Shown in pieces: positions 28,048-37,218 of a stretch of DNA of 64,000 nt (positions within the stretch are counted from its first letter, which is position 1; each line of letters begins with the position of its first letter). The stretch is from assembly GCA_964552035.1 (NCBI GenBank), contig CAZKFN010000001.1, forward strand, positions 124,001 to 188,000, read 5' to 3'. The position numbers were made by a program, and so were the translations under genes. The DNA comes from CAZKFN01 sp964552035. GTDB taxonomy: Bacteria > Bacteroidota > Bacteroidia > Flavobacteriales_E > Vicingaceae. The notes under the pieces are model-generated. The model worked only from the letters and a program-made list of their open reading frames with translations, did no database searches and was not told where the DNA came from.

Positions 28048-28221
28048 TCTCTGGGGGTGATGATGCTGAAGAAATTTTTTTTTGCTAAATGAATACTATC
28101 TGGTGGAGTTGAGGTATAATTATTTTCACCAAAAATTTTCTACCTTAGGTTGCGTTAAAAAATCATAAAATAAAAAAATATTTTTTTATAAAATACGATT
28201 TTTGTACTCAATAACTTCTAA

Positions 28222-28239
28222 ATGCCTTCTCGAAGGCAT
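28222..28239. other. Hairpin ATGCCTTC-TC-GAAGGCAT
   Basis: Perfect 8-bp inverted repeat followed by CTTTT, in the 0.6-kb non-coding space before glmS. It is either a terminator or a REP-like palindrome. The remaining sequence 27977-28575 shows no convincing gene. Confidence 0.5.
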
Positions 28240-28575
28240 GCTTTTAAGAATTTCAGGAAGTCCTTGATTTTTTCATTGTTAAAAAAAATATCGAATTTAT
28301 ATTGTGACAAAGAGAGAAATTATAAAGTGAAAATTGCATATCACGTCATTCCATTACGATCCAGCAAGAGTTTTTATTGTGCATTAGCTCAGATTTTGCT
28401 AAACTCTTGGAGGATTTCTCACGCATCACTTTTATATTTCATTCAACTACCTATATTATTGGACAGGTATGCCTCTCCAATTTTTCTTTCTTCAACAAAA
28501 ACTTTTAAGAGTTGGAATTGTAACCTGCATCAAAAAATTAAATTTTCAAATTTTATATAAAACCAAGTAAACCCT

Positions 28576-30423
28576 ATGTGTGGAATTATTAGTTATATCG
28601 GAAAAAGAGAAGCGTATCCTATTCTTCTTAATGGATTAAAGAAATTAGAATACCGCGGTTATGACAGTGCCGGTGTTGCATTATATGACGGATCCGAAAT
28701 CCAATTATGTAAAACAAAAGGGAAAGTAGCCGAATTAGAAAAAAAAGTTAAAAAGGAAATTTCTCTTAAAGGAACAATAGGTTTGGGGCATACCCGTTGG
28801 GCTACCCACGGAATTGCAAACGATACCAACAGCCACCCACATGTTTCAAACAGCGGAGATTTGGTAATAATCCATAATGGAATTATTGAAAACTATGATT
28901 CTTTAAAAAAGGAATTAATTTCTCGGGGTTATTCATTCACATCAGATACAGATACGGAAGTATTGGTTAATTTAATTGAAGACATTCAAAAAAATGAAAA
29001 TATAAAATTAGGAAAAGCCGTTCAAATTGCACTTAATCAAGTTGTTGGTGCATACTCCATTGTGCTTTTTGACAGGAAAAAACCAAATGAAATTGTAGCC
29101 GCAAAACTGGGTAGTCCATTAGCTATCGGGATAGGAAATGGCGAATATTTTGTAGCGAGTGATGCATCTCCATTCCTCGAATTCACCAATAATGTTATTT
29201 ATTTAGAAGACGAGCAAATGGCGATTATCCGTTATGGAAAAGATATCATGGTTCGTAAAATAAAAAATGACCATTTGGTAGTACCTTATGTTCAAGAATT
29301 GCAACTAAATCTGGAGCGGATCGAAAAAGGCAATTACGACCATTTTATGTTAAAAGAAATTTACGAGCAACCCGATGTTATTAAAGACACCTTTCGTGGA
29401 AGATTATTGGCAAATGAAGGAATAATTAGGCTTGGTGGTTTAGAAAATAACATCGAAAAATTTCTACAAGCCAATCGGATTATAATCGTTGCATGCGGAA
29501 CATCCTGGCATGCGGCTCTAGTTGCTGAATATTTAATTGAAAACTTTATACGCATACCGGTAGAGGTTGAATATGCATCTGAATTTCGATATAGAAATCC
29601 TATAATTACAAAAAACGATATTGTCATTGCAGTTTCTCAAAGCGGCGAAACCGCAGACACCTTAGCTGCCGTTAAATTAGCCAAACAAAAAGGAGCTTTT
29701 GTTTATGGGATTTGCAACGTTGTGGGCTCTTCAATCTCTCGAGAAACCCACAGTGGAAGCTATACTCACGCTGGACCCGAGATTGGGGTTGCAAGTACCA
29801 AAGCCTTTACAACGCAAATTACTGTGTTTGTCATGCTCACCCTCCGATTAGCTAAAGCAAAAGAAACCATTGATGAAAAAGAATATATAAAATATTTGTC
29901 TGAGTTAGAAATGATTCCGAATCAAATAGAACAGGCCTTGAAAACAGATGCTATTACACAAGAAATTGCTTCTGTCTTTAAAAACGCCAGGAACTTTTTA
30001 TACTTAGGGAGAGGATATAATTTCCCGGTTGCTTTGGAAGGCGCCTTAAAATTAAAAGAAATTTCATATATCCCAGCTGAAGGTTATCCTGCAGCCGAAA
30101 TGAAACATGGTCCCATTGCTCTAATCGATGAATCTGTACCTGTTGTGGTTATTGCCACAGAAAGTGAATACTACGATAAAGTGGTGAGTAATATTCAAGA
30201 AATTAAAGCCCGGAAAGGGAAAATTATTGCCGTAGTGATGAAAAATGATAAGGTGGTAAGAAATTTGGCCGACTATACGATAGAAATTCCACGTGTTTCT
30301 GAACCCTTGAGCCCGTTAATTACAACAATTCCATTGCAATTATTGTCCTACCATACCGCTGTTATGCTTGGGCGGAATGTCGATCAACCTCGAAATTTAG
30401 CAAAATCCGTAACCGTGGAATAG
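28576..30423 (+). CDS. glmS: Glutamine--fructose-6-phosphate aminotransferase (isomerizing)
   Basis: Makes glucosamine-6-phosphate, the first step to UDP-GlcNAc, using glutamine nitrogen. It has an N-terminal class II amidotransferase domain with the nucleophile Cys next to the initiator Met (MCGIISYIGKREAYPILLNG), GLGHTRWATHG near residue 75, and two SIS sugar isomerase domains (VACGTSWHA near residue 305, VSQSGETADT near 352, STKAFTTQ near 405). The end, NLAKSVTVE, is the canonical C-terminus. 615 residues matches the family. First of a long run of glutamine-using genes. No glmS ribozyme was recognised upstream. Confidence 0.97.
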   Translation: MCGIISYIGKREAYPILLNGLKKLEYRGYDSAGVALYDGSEIQLCKTKGKVAELEKKVKKEISLKGTIGLGHTRWATHGIANDTNSHPHVSNSGDLVIIHNGIIENYDSLKKELISRGYSFTSDTDTEVLVNLIEDIQKNENIKLGKAVQIALNQVVGAYSIVLFDRKKPNEIVAAKLGSPLAIGIGNGEYFVASDASPFLEFTNNVIYLEDEQMAIIRYGKDIMVRKIKNDHLVVPYVQELQLNLERIEKGNYDHFMLKEIYEQPDVIKDTFRGRLLANEGIIRLGGLENNIEKFLQANRIIIVACGTSWHAALVAEYLIENFIRIPVEVEYASEFRYRNPIITKNDIVIAVSQSGETADTLAAVKLAKQKGAFVYGICNVVGSSISRETHSGSYTHAGPEIGVASTKAFTTQITVFVMLTLRLAKAKETIDEKEYIKYLSELEMIPNQIEQALKTDAITQEIASVFKNARNFLYLGRGYNFPVALEGALKLKEISYIPAEGYPAAEMKHGPIALIDESVPVVVIATESEYYDKVVSNIQEIKARKGKIIAVVMKNDKVVRNLADYTIEIPRVSEPLSPLITTIPLQLLSYHTAVMLGRNVDQPRNLAKSVTVE

Positions 30424-30580
30424 GAATTTTTTAAAAAACGAATTTAAAATTAAGGTAATTCTTATATTACGCATTCAATTTTCAGAAAATAAATATCATT
30501 GATGCGATTCCAGATTTTAAATAATATCAGGCAACATTGTCGTTTAAGCAGCATTTAATAAAAATTCACGAAACATCCAT

Positions 30581-31891
30581 ATGAAAAACATTCTCATAAT
30601 AGATGATGAAGAGAAATTAAGGAACCTTCTGTCAAGAATTATAGCTCAGGAGGGGTTTGAAGTACGTCAGGCTATGGATTGTAAATCGGCTTTACAATTG
30701 TTGAAAAACAACGATTTTCAAGTCATTATTTGTGATGTAAAGTTACCCGATGGCAATGGCGTTGAGTTCGTGAAAGAGATCAAACAATTAAAACCATCTT
30801 CGGAGATTATTATGCTTACGGCTTATGGCAGTATTTCCGGTGGGGTTCAAGCCATTAAAAACGGCGCTTTTGATTACATCACCAAAGGAGACGACAATAA
30901 CAAAATTATTCCTACTATCCATCGCGCCATCGAAAAAATACGACTGACAAATCGGGTGCAGCAACTGGAACGACAATTAGACGAGAGGTTTTATACCTTT
31001 GATACTATTATTGGAAATTCCAAAAGTTTTAGTCAAGCTGTTCATCTGGCAAAGCAAGTGGCACCCACAGACTCCATCGTTCTGTTAACCGGAGAAACCG
31101 GAACCGGAAAAGAAGTATTTGCGCAATCCATTCACCGAGAGAGCCATCGAAGAGATCAGCCCTTTGTGGCAGTCAATTGTGCTACTTTCGGAAAAAATTT
31201 ACTGGAGAGCGAGTTATTCGGTCATGAAAAAGGGGCATTCACGGGAGCCATAAAAAATAAAACAGGCTTATTGGATGAAGCTGATGGAGGCACGCTTTTT
31301 TTGGATGAAATAGGCGAAATGGATATCGCGCTTCAAGCCAAATTACTACGTGTGATAGAAACCGGCGAATTTATGCGGGTGGGCGACACCAAACTTAAAC
31401 GCGTGAATGTCCGAATAATCACGGCTACTAACAGGGATTTACAAGATGAAATAAAAGAAAATTGTTTTAGAGAAGATCTGTACTATCGAATCGCCGTTTT
31501 TTCAATTACACTTCCGCCACTCCGGGAAAGACTTTTGGATATTGAAGAGCTTTCGCAAAATTTTCTTGAGGTATTTTCAAACCGAATGGGGAAATCTATA
31601 AAGAAGATGGATCCAAAAGTCCTGAATGTTCTAAAAAAACATGCTTGGAAAGGCAATATCCGAGAACTTAAAAATATCATTGAGCGTGCCGTGATTTTAT
31701 GTGAAGACAACCAAATTACCTTACAACAAATCCCCATAGAACTTCTAAATCCTTCCGACGAAAAAAACAGTTTATCCACTTTTGAATTAGCACATGCCGA
31801 AAAAACTCATATTCAAAAAACACTTCAATTCACGGAAGGAAATAAAACAAAAGCCGCTCAACTTTTGAATATTGCTCTTACTACACTTTAA
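30581..31891 (+). CDS. Sigma-54-dependent response regulator (NtrC type), C-terminus truncated
   Basis: Receiver domain (phospho-Asp in VIICDVKLPDGNG, near residue 52), AAA+ domain with Walker A GETGTGKE, the sigma-54 contact loop GAFTGA, and Walker B LFLDEIGEM, followed by a Fis-type helix-turn-helix. The last helix is cut: the reading NIALTTL ends in TAA at 31889, but the same frame continues RKISEYDIQL to a natural stop at 31922-31924. Most homologues have Tyr there (LTTLYRKI), so one base change removed 11 residues of the DNA-binding end. Its kinase is probably the one at 34661. A strong terminator follows. Confidence 0.92.
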   Translation: MKNILIIDDEEKLRNLLSRIIAQEGFEVRQAMDCKSALQLLKNNDFQVIICDVKLPDGNGVEFVKEIKQLKPSSEIIMLTAYGSISGGVQAIKNGAFDYITKGDDNNKIIPTIHRAIEKIRLTNRVQQLERQLDERFYTFDTIIGNSKSFSQAVHLAKQVAPTDSIVLLTGETGTGKEVFAQSIHRESHRRDQPFVAVNCATFGKNLLESELFGHEKGAFTGAIKNKTGLLDEADGGTLFLDEIGEMDIALQAKLLRVIETGEFMRVGDTKLKRVNVRIITATNRDLQDEIKENCFREDLYYRIAVFSITLPPLRERLLDIEELSQNFLEVFSNRMGKSIKKMDPKVLNVLKKHAWKGNIRELKNIIERAVILCEDNQITLQQIPIELLNPSDEKNSLSTFELAHAEKTHIQKTLQFTEGNKTKAAQLLNIALTTL

Positions 31892-31951
31892 CGAAAAATT
31901 TCTGAATACGACATTCAGTTATAAATAAACTACACCCTTTTAAAATGCTAT

Positions 31952-31979
31952 AAAACCCTTTCAAAATGAAAGGGTTTTT
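31952..31979 (+). terminator. Rho-independent terminator after the response regulator
   Basis: AAAACCCTTTC, loop AAAAT, GAAAGGGTTTTT: an 11-bp perfect stem with a T tail. It lies after the natural stop at 31924 and separates the regulator from the antiporter unit. Confidence 0.88.
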
Positions 31980-32049
31980 GTGTTTTACGCCCATCCACTT
32001 TTAAATATAAACAGCTGATTAAAAAGTATATAAACATTTTTGACAGTTA

Positions 32050-32064
32050 TGGCACAACTTTAGA
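32050..32064 (+). promoter_or_regulatory. Degenerate sigma-54 (-24/-12) promoter candidate
   Basis: TGGCACAACTTTAGA against consensus TGGCACGnnnnTTGC. The -24 GG and CAC are perfect and the spacing to the -12 G is right, but the -12 C is A. It lies about 70 bp before the small frame at 32121 and is the natural target for the neighbouring sigma-54 activator. Confidence 0.35.
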
Positions 32065-32120
32065 AACCATACTACACATACCGTTTTCCGTTGCATTTCC
32101 GGAATCTAAAAGGCAAGCTT

Positions 32121-32237
32121 ATGAGCACGAATAAAAACAATAAAAAAGAGGAAATAATAACCATAATTTATCTCATGCTATAGATCCTTTTCGTGTTGGG
32201 ACTTGCTTATGTATTGTTTTCAATTTTCGATAAATAA
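32121..32237 (+). pseudogene. Short membrane-peptide frame interrupted by TAG
   Basis: Reads MSTNKNNKKEEIITIIYLML, TAG (32181-32183), ILFVLGLAYVLFSIFDK and stop. Apart from the TAG it is a 38-residue peptide with a charged N-terminus and one hydrophobic span, like the small subunits that begin cation-transport operons (KdpF-type), although no clear homology is seen. It sits between the candidate sigma-54 promoter and the antiporter gene. Confidence 0.4.
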
Positions 32238-32326
32238 CCCTTAAAAAACCGTATTTGAATTTAAATTCTCAAAACACATTACAATGCATGAACTGCATTA
32301 CAACAAACTATTAAACAAGTAGAACT

Positions 32327-34498
32327 ATGGATATATTCACACCTGCATCGCATCATGACATTTTGGTATTATTGGTTCAGATAGCCGTACTATTAGTGGC
32401 CGCCCGAACCTTTGGAGAAATTGCACAACGTTTAGGCCAACCCTCGGTTGTAGGGGAGCTTTTAGCAGGAATTATTTTAGGGCCGTCGCTGCTCAGCGGT
32501 TTTTTCCCAATATTGCACGAATGGCTGGTACCCCAAACTGAAATTCAAGGATATTTAATTGAATTAGTCGGAATGTTTGGTGCTATGTTTTTATTGATTA
32601 TCACCGGTCTGGAAACCGACATTCCGTTAATCAAACGAAAGGGCAAGATGGCTTTGAGCATAGCTGCCGGGGGGTTAATATTGCCCTTTGTCAGTGGTTT
32701 TGTGATGGCTATGTATTTGCCTGATTTTCTTGTTCAAAACCAACAAGAACGTATTGTTTTTGATCTTTTTGTAGCCACAGCGATGGCCATTTCTTCCATC
32801 CCAGTAGTTGCAAAAGTACTTATGGATTTGAATCTGATGCGGCGTGATTTGGGACAAACCATTTTAGCCGCCGGTATGATTGATGACACCACCGCATGGA
32901 TATTACTATCCATAACCCTTGGTCTTGCAAGCGGTGACGCCATTACCGTTGGTACTGTTTTTTATTCCATTGCAAAAATAGCTGGATTTATGTTCCTCAG
33001 TTTTACGCTTGGAAAGTGGCTGATAAAAAAAGGACTGCACTATATTCAGGATCATTCAAAAAGCGAATACAGAATACTCACCTTTGTAGTGGCTGTAGCT
33101 TTCATATTTGGAGCCATTGCACAAGCTCTTGAAGTGGAAGCTGTTTTAGGTGCCTTTGTGGCTGGAATCATTTTCGGGATGATGCCGCGATTACCCAAAA
33201 GCGTTATTAAAAAATTAGAAGCTATAGCCATTGGAATTTTTGCCCCTATATTTTTTGCGGTTTCCGGTCTTAAAGTAGATATCACATCGCTCATGCAACC
33301 TACGCTATTGCTCATAACCGGAATTGTTCTTGCTGTTGCTATTTTTGGAAAATTAGTGGGTGCCTACGCTGGGGCGCGCATCGTTGGCCTAAGCCATTGG
33401 AATTCACTAGCTTTTGGTTCTGCATTGAATGCACGGGGGGCTGTGGAAATAATTATTGCAAGTATCGGATTATCTATGGGAATTTTATCTCAGGATATGT
33501 ATTCCATTATTGTGGTTATGGCTATGGTTACCTCACTCATGGCACCATCGCTTTTAAAATGGACGGTAGGAAAAATAAAAATGGGAGACGAAGAAAAAGA
33601 ACGTTTGAAAAAAGAAGAATTTCAAGCAAAGAGCATGGTTGCAAACATTCATCGGGTGCTGTTGCCCATAAGACCTCGCTTAAATGAATACGGAAAAAGT
33701 CAATCGGCATCAAGGCACGAATTAGCCGGAGAAATTTTATGTTCCATGGCAAAACACAGTCAAATTTCCGTTACTTTAATGATGGTTACCTCGGAAAATA
33801 ATGTTGAGCAATATAAACCGCTCCTATCAGAAATTGGGAAAACGTTTAAAAATATCGAAACCGAAATTAAAATTGTAAAAAGTACAGAAACTACTTCCGC
33901 AATTTTAGATGAAGCAAAGAAAGGGTATGATTTAATTCTGTTGGGAGCAACAGAAAAAGATTTAAACAGACCCCAGCTTTTCAATCCGGTGATCGATGAA
34001 ATTGTTCGACACGCACCTTGTCCAACAGCTGTTCTGCAAGTGAAAAGTGTAAAAACCAATTGGAAACCCAATCAAATTTTAATCCCCTCCAACGGATCGA
34101 AAGCAGCTAAAAATGCGACGGAATTAGCACTTTATATCACGAATTCAGACACAAATCACGAAGTTAAGGTACTCAACATTATAGAAAACGATGAAGGACG
34201 CTTGGGAATTCCAGTACAAATTTCTACAACAGAAATTAATCATAGAGATGACCTAAGGAAATCGATTATGGAAGAAAATAAAATGATTGGAGAAAGCCTT
34301 AAAATAAATATTTCGGCTAAGATCATTGAAAGCAGCAGTGTTGAAAAAGGTATTGTAGAATTTGCGAAAGAAAATCATTCTGATTTAATAATTTTAGGTA
34401 CAAACATTTATCCGGGCACTAACCGATTGTATTTAGGACGAAGAGTGGAACAAATTCTCGAAGATGCTGATTGTCCGGTATTGATATTTAATACTTAA
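32327..34498 (+). CDS. CPA2-type cation:proton antiporter with C-terminal Usp domains
   Basis: 723 residues. The first 410 form about 12 membrane spans with CPA2 features (GQPSVVGELLAGIILGPSL near residue 37, GLETDI near 97, and AGMIDDTTAWILL near 183 with the paired acidic residues). The cytoplasmic C-terminal part holds two universal-stress-protein-like repeats (DLILLGATEKD and DLIILGTNIYPG, and a final RRVEQILEDADCPVLI). It exchanges Na+ or K+ for protons; the ion cannot be told from sequence. It lies between a two-component regulator and kinase, which probably control it. Confidence 0.9.
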   Translation: MDIFTPASHHDILVLLVQIAVLLVAARTFGEIAQRLGQPSVVGELLAGIILGPSLLSGFFPILHEWLVPQTEIQGYLIELVGMFGAMFLLIITGLETDIPLIKRKGKMALSIAAGGLILPFVSGFVMAMYLPDFLVQNQQERIVFDLFVATAMAISSIPVVAKVLMDLNLMRRDLGQTILAAGMIDDTTAWILLSITLGLASGDAITVGTVFYSIAKIAGFMFLSFTLGKWLIKKGLHYIQDHSKSEYRILTFVVAVAFIFGAIAQALEVEAVLGAFVAGIIFGMMPRLPKSVIKKLEAIAIGIFAPIFFAVSGLKVDITSLMQPTLLLITGIVLAVAIFGKLVGAYAGARIVGLSHWNSLAFGSALNARGAVEIIIASIGLSMGILSQDMYSIIVVMAMVTSLMAPSLLKWTVGKIKMGDEEKERLKKEEFQAKSMVANIHRVLLPIRPRLNEYGKSQSASRHELAGEILCSMAKHSQISVTLMMVTSENNVEQYKPLLSEIGKTFKNIETEIKIVKSTETTSAILDEAKKGYDLILLGATEKDLNRPQLFNPVIDEIVRHAPCPTAVLQVKSVKTNWKPNQILIPSNGSKAAKNATELALYITNSDTNHEVKVLNIIENDEGRLGIPVQISTTEINHRDDLRKSIMEENKMIGESLKINISAKIIESSSVEKGIVEFAKENHSDLIILGTNIYPGTNRLYLGRRVEQILEDADCPVLIFNT

Positions 34499-34660
34499 AA
34501 AACCATGTAAAAGGCACGACAAAAAACAAAACTTGCCTATTTTTCCAGAAATAAATCCCTTACGCAGTTGCAATAAGAAATTCCGGGAAAAACAATGAAA
34601 TTAGCAAAACCATTTTTTGTTGTGTTTTTACATAAAGTTAAAATATAATTCTTTGTAACG

Positions 34661-36403
34661 ATGAAGATCAGAGCAAAAATCACACTGTGGGTAGGGATTC
34701 TTCTTTTCTTAATCATATTGCTAACGGGATTGGGCATTGGTTATGTAAATATGATTAAGAAAAATACAGATAATATCCTGACGTCCAACCATCTTTCTGT
34801 TCAATATGCACAAAAGATGTTAGATGCGCTCAATGTTTCGTTTCATGACGAACAGGCCATCCGTGATTTTAGAAAGCGTCTCGAAAAACAAAAAAATAAA
34901 ATTTCAGAAGTGGATATTGCCATTCCTGTTGGGCAAATTGAACAAAACTTTGAGGCATTAATTCTCGAACCAGACAATTTAGATTTTGATAGGCATATCC
35001 GCAGAGATGTTGCGAAAATTATGCAAATTAACATGGATGCTATTGTGGCCAAAAGTAACTTGGCTTCACAAACAGCAAGGACTGCGAACATTCAAATTAT
35101 GCTCTTTGGAGTTATTTGTTTCATCGCTACTTGCATTTTGTTTTTCAGACTTCCTCGAAGTATTGCCGAGCCTGTAGCCAAACTCATTGAAGGAACTAAA
35201 GAAATTGCACAAAAAAATTACTCCTACCGTATTCAAATTCAAGGAAATGATGAGTTTAAAAATCTCGCGGATTCTTTTAACGATATGATAAGTAAATTGG
35301 AAGAATATGCTGGTATCCACGTATCCAAACTTCTAATTGAAAAGAAACGAATAGAAACTATTATTAATTCCATCTACGATCCCATCATCATTTTGGACGA
35401 ATATGACACCATTCTTTTTATTAATCTTGAAGCTCTAAAAATTGCCAATCTTAAAATAGAAAATGTTATTCGGACCAATATTCACGATTTAGCCCAGTTT
35501 AATATTTTTTTTCAAACCGTTCTCAGAGGAATTTTTCCGGCACATATTAAAAAATTAGAAAAACGAGAACTCAAACTTAAGATTGATGGCGAAGAAAATT
35601 ACTTTGATGCCAAATATTTAGATCTGACCATCGATCCGACAGACAAGGCCACAGAGAAAAAAATCGGCACGATTATCCTGCTTCAAAATATCACATCCTA
35701 TAAGAAATTAGACATTGCCAAAACAAACTTTATTGCCTCAATGTCTCACAATTTTAAAACCCCGATTTCTTCTTCTCAAATCGGATTGCATCTATTACGA
35801 AAAAATCAGACTGGGCAATTAAATGAAGAACAACTGCAATTGATAGATAGCATTGAAGAAGATATTCAGAAACTTTTAGCCATTACTGGAGATCTTTTGA
35901 AGATTTCGGAAGTGGACAGTGAAAATATTCAACTAAAAATAACATCGATAGATTTACGAGAAATTATCGAATATGCTATAAATACCATCCAACGGCAAGC
36001 GGATCGAAAATTAATTCGTCTTAAAGTGAGCCTCCCGGAGGAAATTCCAACGATTAAAGGTGATGCCGAAAAGATTGCATGGGTTTTAATCAACCTCATA
36101 TCCAATGCCATTCGCTATTCAAATGAAAATTCAACTGTTCGCATTCAAATTGCAGACCAAGAAGATTATGTTCATTTATTTGTTGAAGATCAGGGACAAG
36201 GGATTTCGCCTGAATATCAAGAACGGATTTTTGCCCGTTATTTTCGTGCTCCCGACACCAACGAAAAAGTAACCGGTTTGGGTTTAGCCATCAGCAGAGA
36301 GTTTATGGAAGCACAAGGCGGTTCTATTGAATTGGTAAGTCGTGTGGGAGAAGGAAGCAAGTTTATTGTAATTCTTAAGAAAGAAGATGAATGGATTCCT
36401 TAA
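34661..36403 (+). CDS. Membrane sensor histidine kinase (HAMP-PAS-HisKA-HATPase)
   Basis: 580 residues. Transmembrane helices lie near 8-29 and 145-165 with a sensor region of about 115 residues between, then HAMP (RSIAEPVAKLIEGTKEIAQ), PAS (IINSIYDPIIILDEYDTILF), and the HisKA box ASMSHNFKTPISS with the phospho-His near residue 364. The ATPase lobe has LINLISNAIRYS, DQGQGISPEYQ and TGLGLAIS. It probably phosphorylates the sigma-54 regulator at 30581. The signal is unknown. Confidence 0.92.
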   Translation: MKIRAKITLWVGILLFLIILLTGLGIGYVNMIKKNTDNILTSNHLSVQYAQKMLDALNVSFHDEQAIRDFRKRLEKQKNKISEVDIAIPVGQIEQNFEALILEPDNLDFDRHIRRDVAKIMQINMDAIVAKSNLASQTARTANIQIMLFGVICFIATCILFFRLPRSIAEPVAKLIEGTKEIAQKNYSYRIQIQGNDEFKNLADSFNDMISKLEEYAGIHVSKLLIEKKRIETIINSIYDPIIILDEYDTILFINLEALKIANLKIENVIRTNIHDLAQFNIFFQTVLRGIFPAHIKKLEKRELKLKIDGEENYFDAKYLDLTIDPTDKATEKKIGTIILLQNITSYKKLDIAKTNFIASMSHNFKTPISSSQIGLHLLRKNQTGQLNEEQLQLIDSIEEDIQKLLAITGDLLKISEVDSENIQLKITSIDLREIIEYAINTIQRQADRKLIRLKVSLPEEIPTIKGDAEKIAWVLINLISNAIRYSNENSTVRIQIADQEDYVHLFVEDQGQGISPEYQERIFARYFRAPDTNEKVTGLGLAISREFMEAQGGSIELVSRVGEGSKFIVILKKEDEWIP

Positions 36404-36629
36404 TTAAAAAGATTATTAAAATTAAACTCACGATAAAACATTCTGTATAATTTTTCTTGATTTTTCGTTCTAATCTAAAGGGAGGAATCAACAAAAGTCA
36501 ACACGTTATTGCCAAACAATTAATCAGGTTCCAAAAACTTATTTTTAAATACCAGCTGGCGGCAGTACAAATTTTGCTTCGTCCGAAAGTAAAAAGGATT
36601 CTTACGGAGAGCAATCTGGAGAATCCGTT

Positions 36630-36689
36630 TGGAATTTAGGATTAACGCGAGCGGCTTTATACAGACAAATTGGGAAATATGAGCTGTAG
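36630..36689 (+). pseudogene. Relic of an NtrC-family regulator C-terminus (Fis helix-turn-helix)
   Basis: Reads WNLGLTRAALYRQIGKYEL then TAG, matching the last helix pair of sigma-54-dependent regulators (LGITRAALYRRLEKYGL). Nothing recognisable remains upstream apart from short shifted pieces. It suggests a second response regulator once lay directly after the kinase gene. Confidence 0.6.
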
Positions 36690-37044
36690 AATTGAATGAA
36701 GTAAGCATTTTAAGACACATTTTTAGAAGATGTTTTATGGAGTAATCATATCTTATAAGAAACTTTAATGTTGCAAGCCAACCCTAGAGGGACGGTATAT
36801 ATTAAAAAAGGAAATTATTGAAAGTTTTAACTTGTAAATATTTCTTACAGGTTCAAAAAGAGGGTAACAAAGAATCCGAAATATTCTAAAGAAAGATAGT
36901 TAGATTGGAATAATCCTAAAAGAACGAAAATGAAGTTTTATAGTACGGAAATATTCAAGGAATTTGATAAGCATTATAATAAAAAGGTAATCTAAAATAA
37001 ACACCCTAATGCAGCCCAATAAATTGAGTGAAAAAATGTTTAAT

Positions 37045-37136
37045 TCATATTTTGTAAAACAAAGCACTCTAAATATGTAAAGTGAACTACTCTAATTTTG
37101 TAAAATGAATCTTTCAAAATATGTAAAGCAATCCCT
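37045..37136. repeat. Four tandem 23-bp repeats with a TGTAAA core
   Basis: Units 37045-37067, 37068-37090, 37091-37113 and 37114-37136, each exactly 23 bp: for example TCTAAATATGTAAAGTGAAC and TCTAATTTTGTAAAATGAAT. They diverge at about a third of positions but keep TC and TGTAAA. They resemble the multiple repeats at the ends of IS21-family elements, or iterons; this is inference. Confidence 0.7.
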
Positions 37137-37137
37137 C

Positions 37138-37218
37138 AACATCATCACCGGTACGGGCATAAGTTACACACGACAAGACGGAATAAACGTCATTTCATTG
37201 GCTTCTCTCGGTGCATAA
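37138..37218 (+). pseudogene. C-terminal gene relic directly after the 23-bp repeats
   Basis: Reads LNIITGTGISYTRQDGINVI then SLASLGA and TAA. It looks like the end of a real protein because it is more GC-rich than its surroundings and has good amino-acid composition, but the family is not certain. Its frame runs back through the repeats to an ATG at 37105. Confidence 0.35.

Noticed and set aside
28386..28405. Sigma-54-like site (TAGCTCAGATTTTGC) upstream of glmS
   Set aside because: The essential -24 GG is AG and CAC is CTC; too weak to call despite the sigma-54 regulator nearby.
28222..28560. 112-codon frame before glmS
   Set aside because: Begins inside a palindrome, is AT-rich and low in complexity, and has no recognisable domain.
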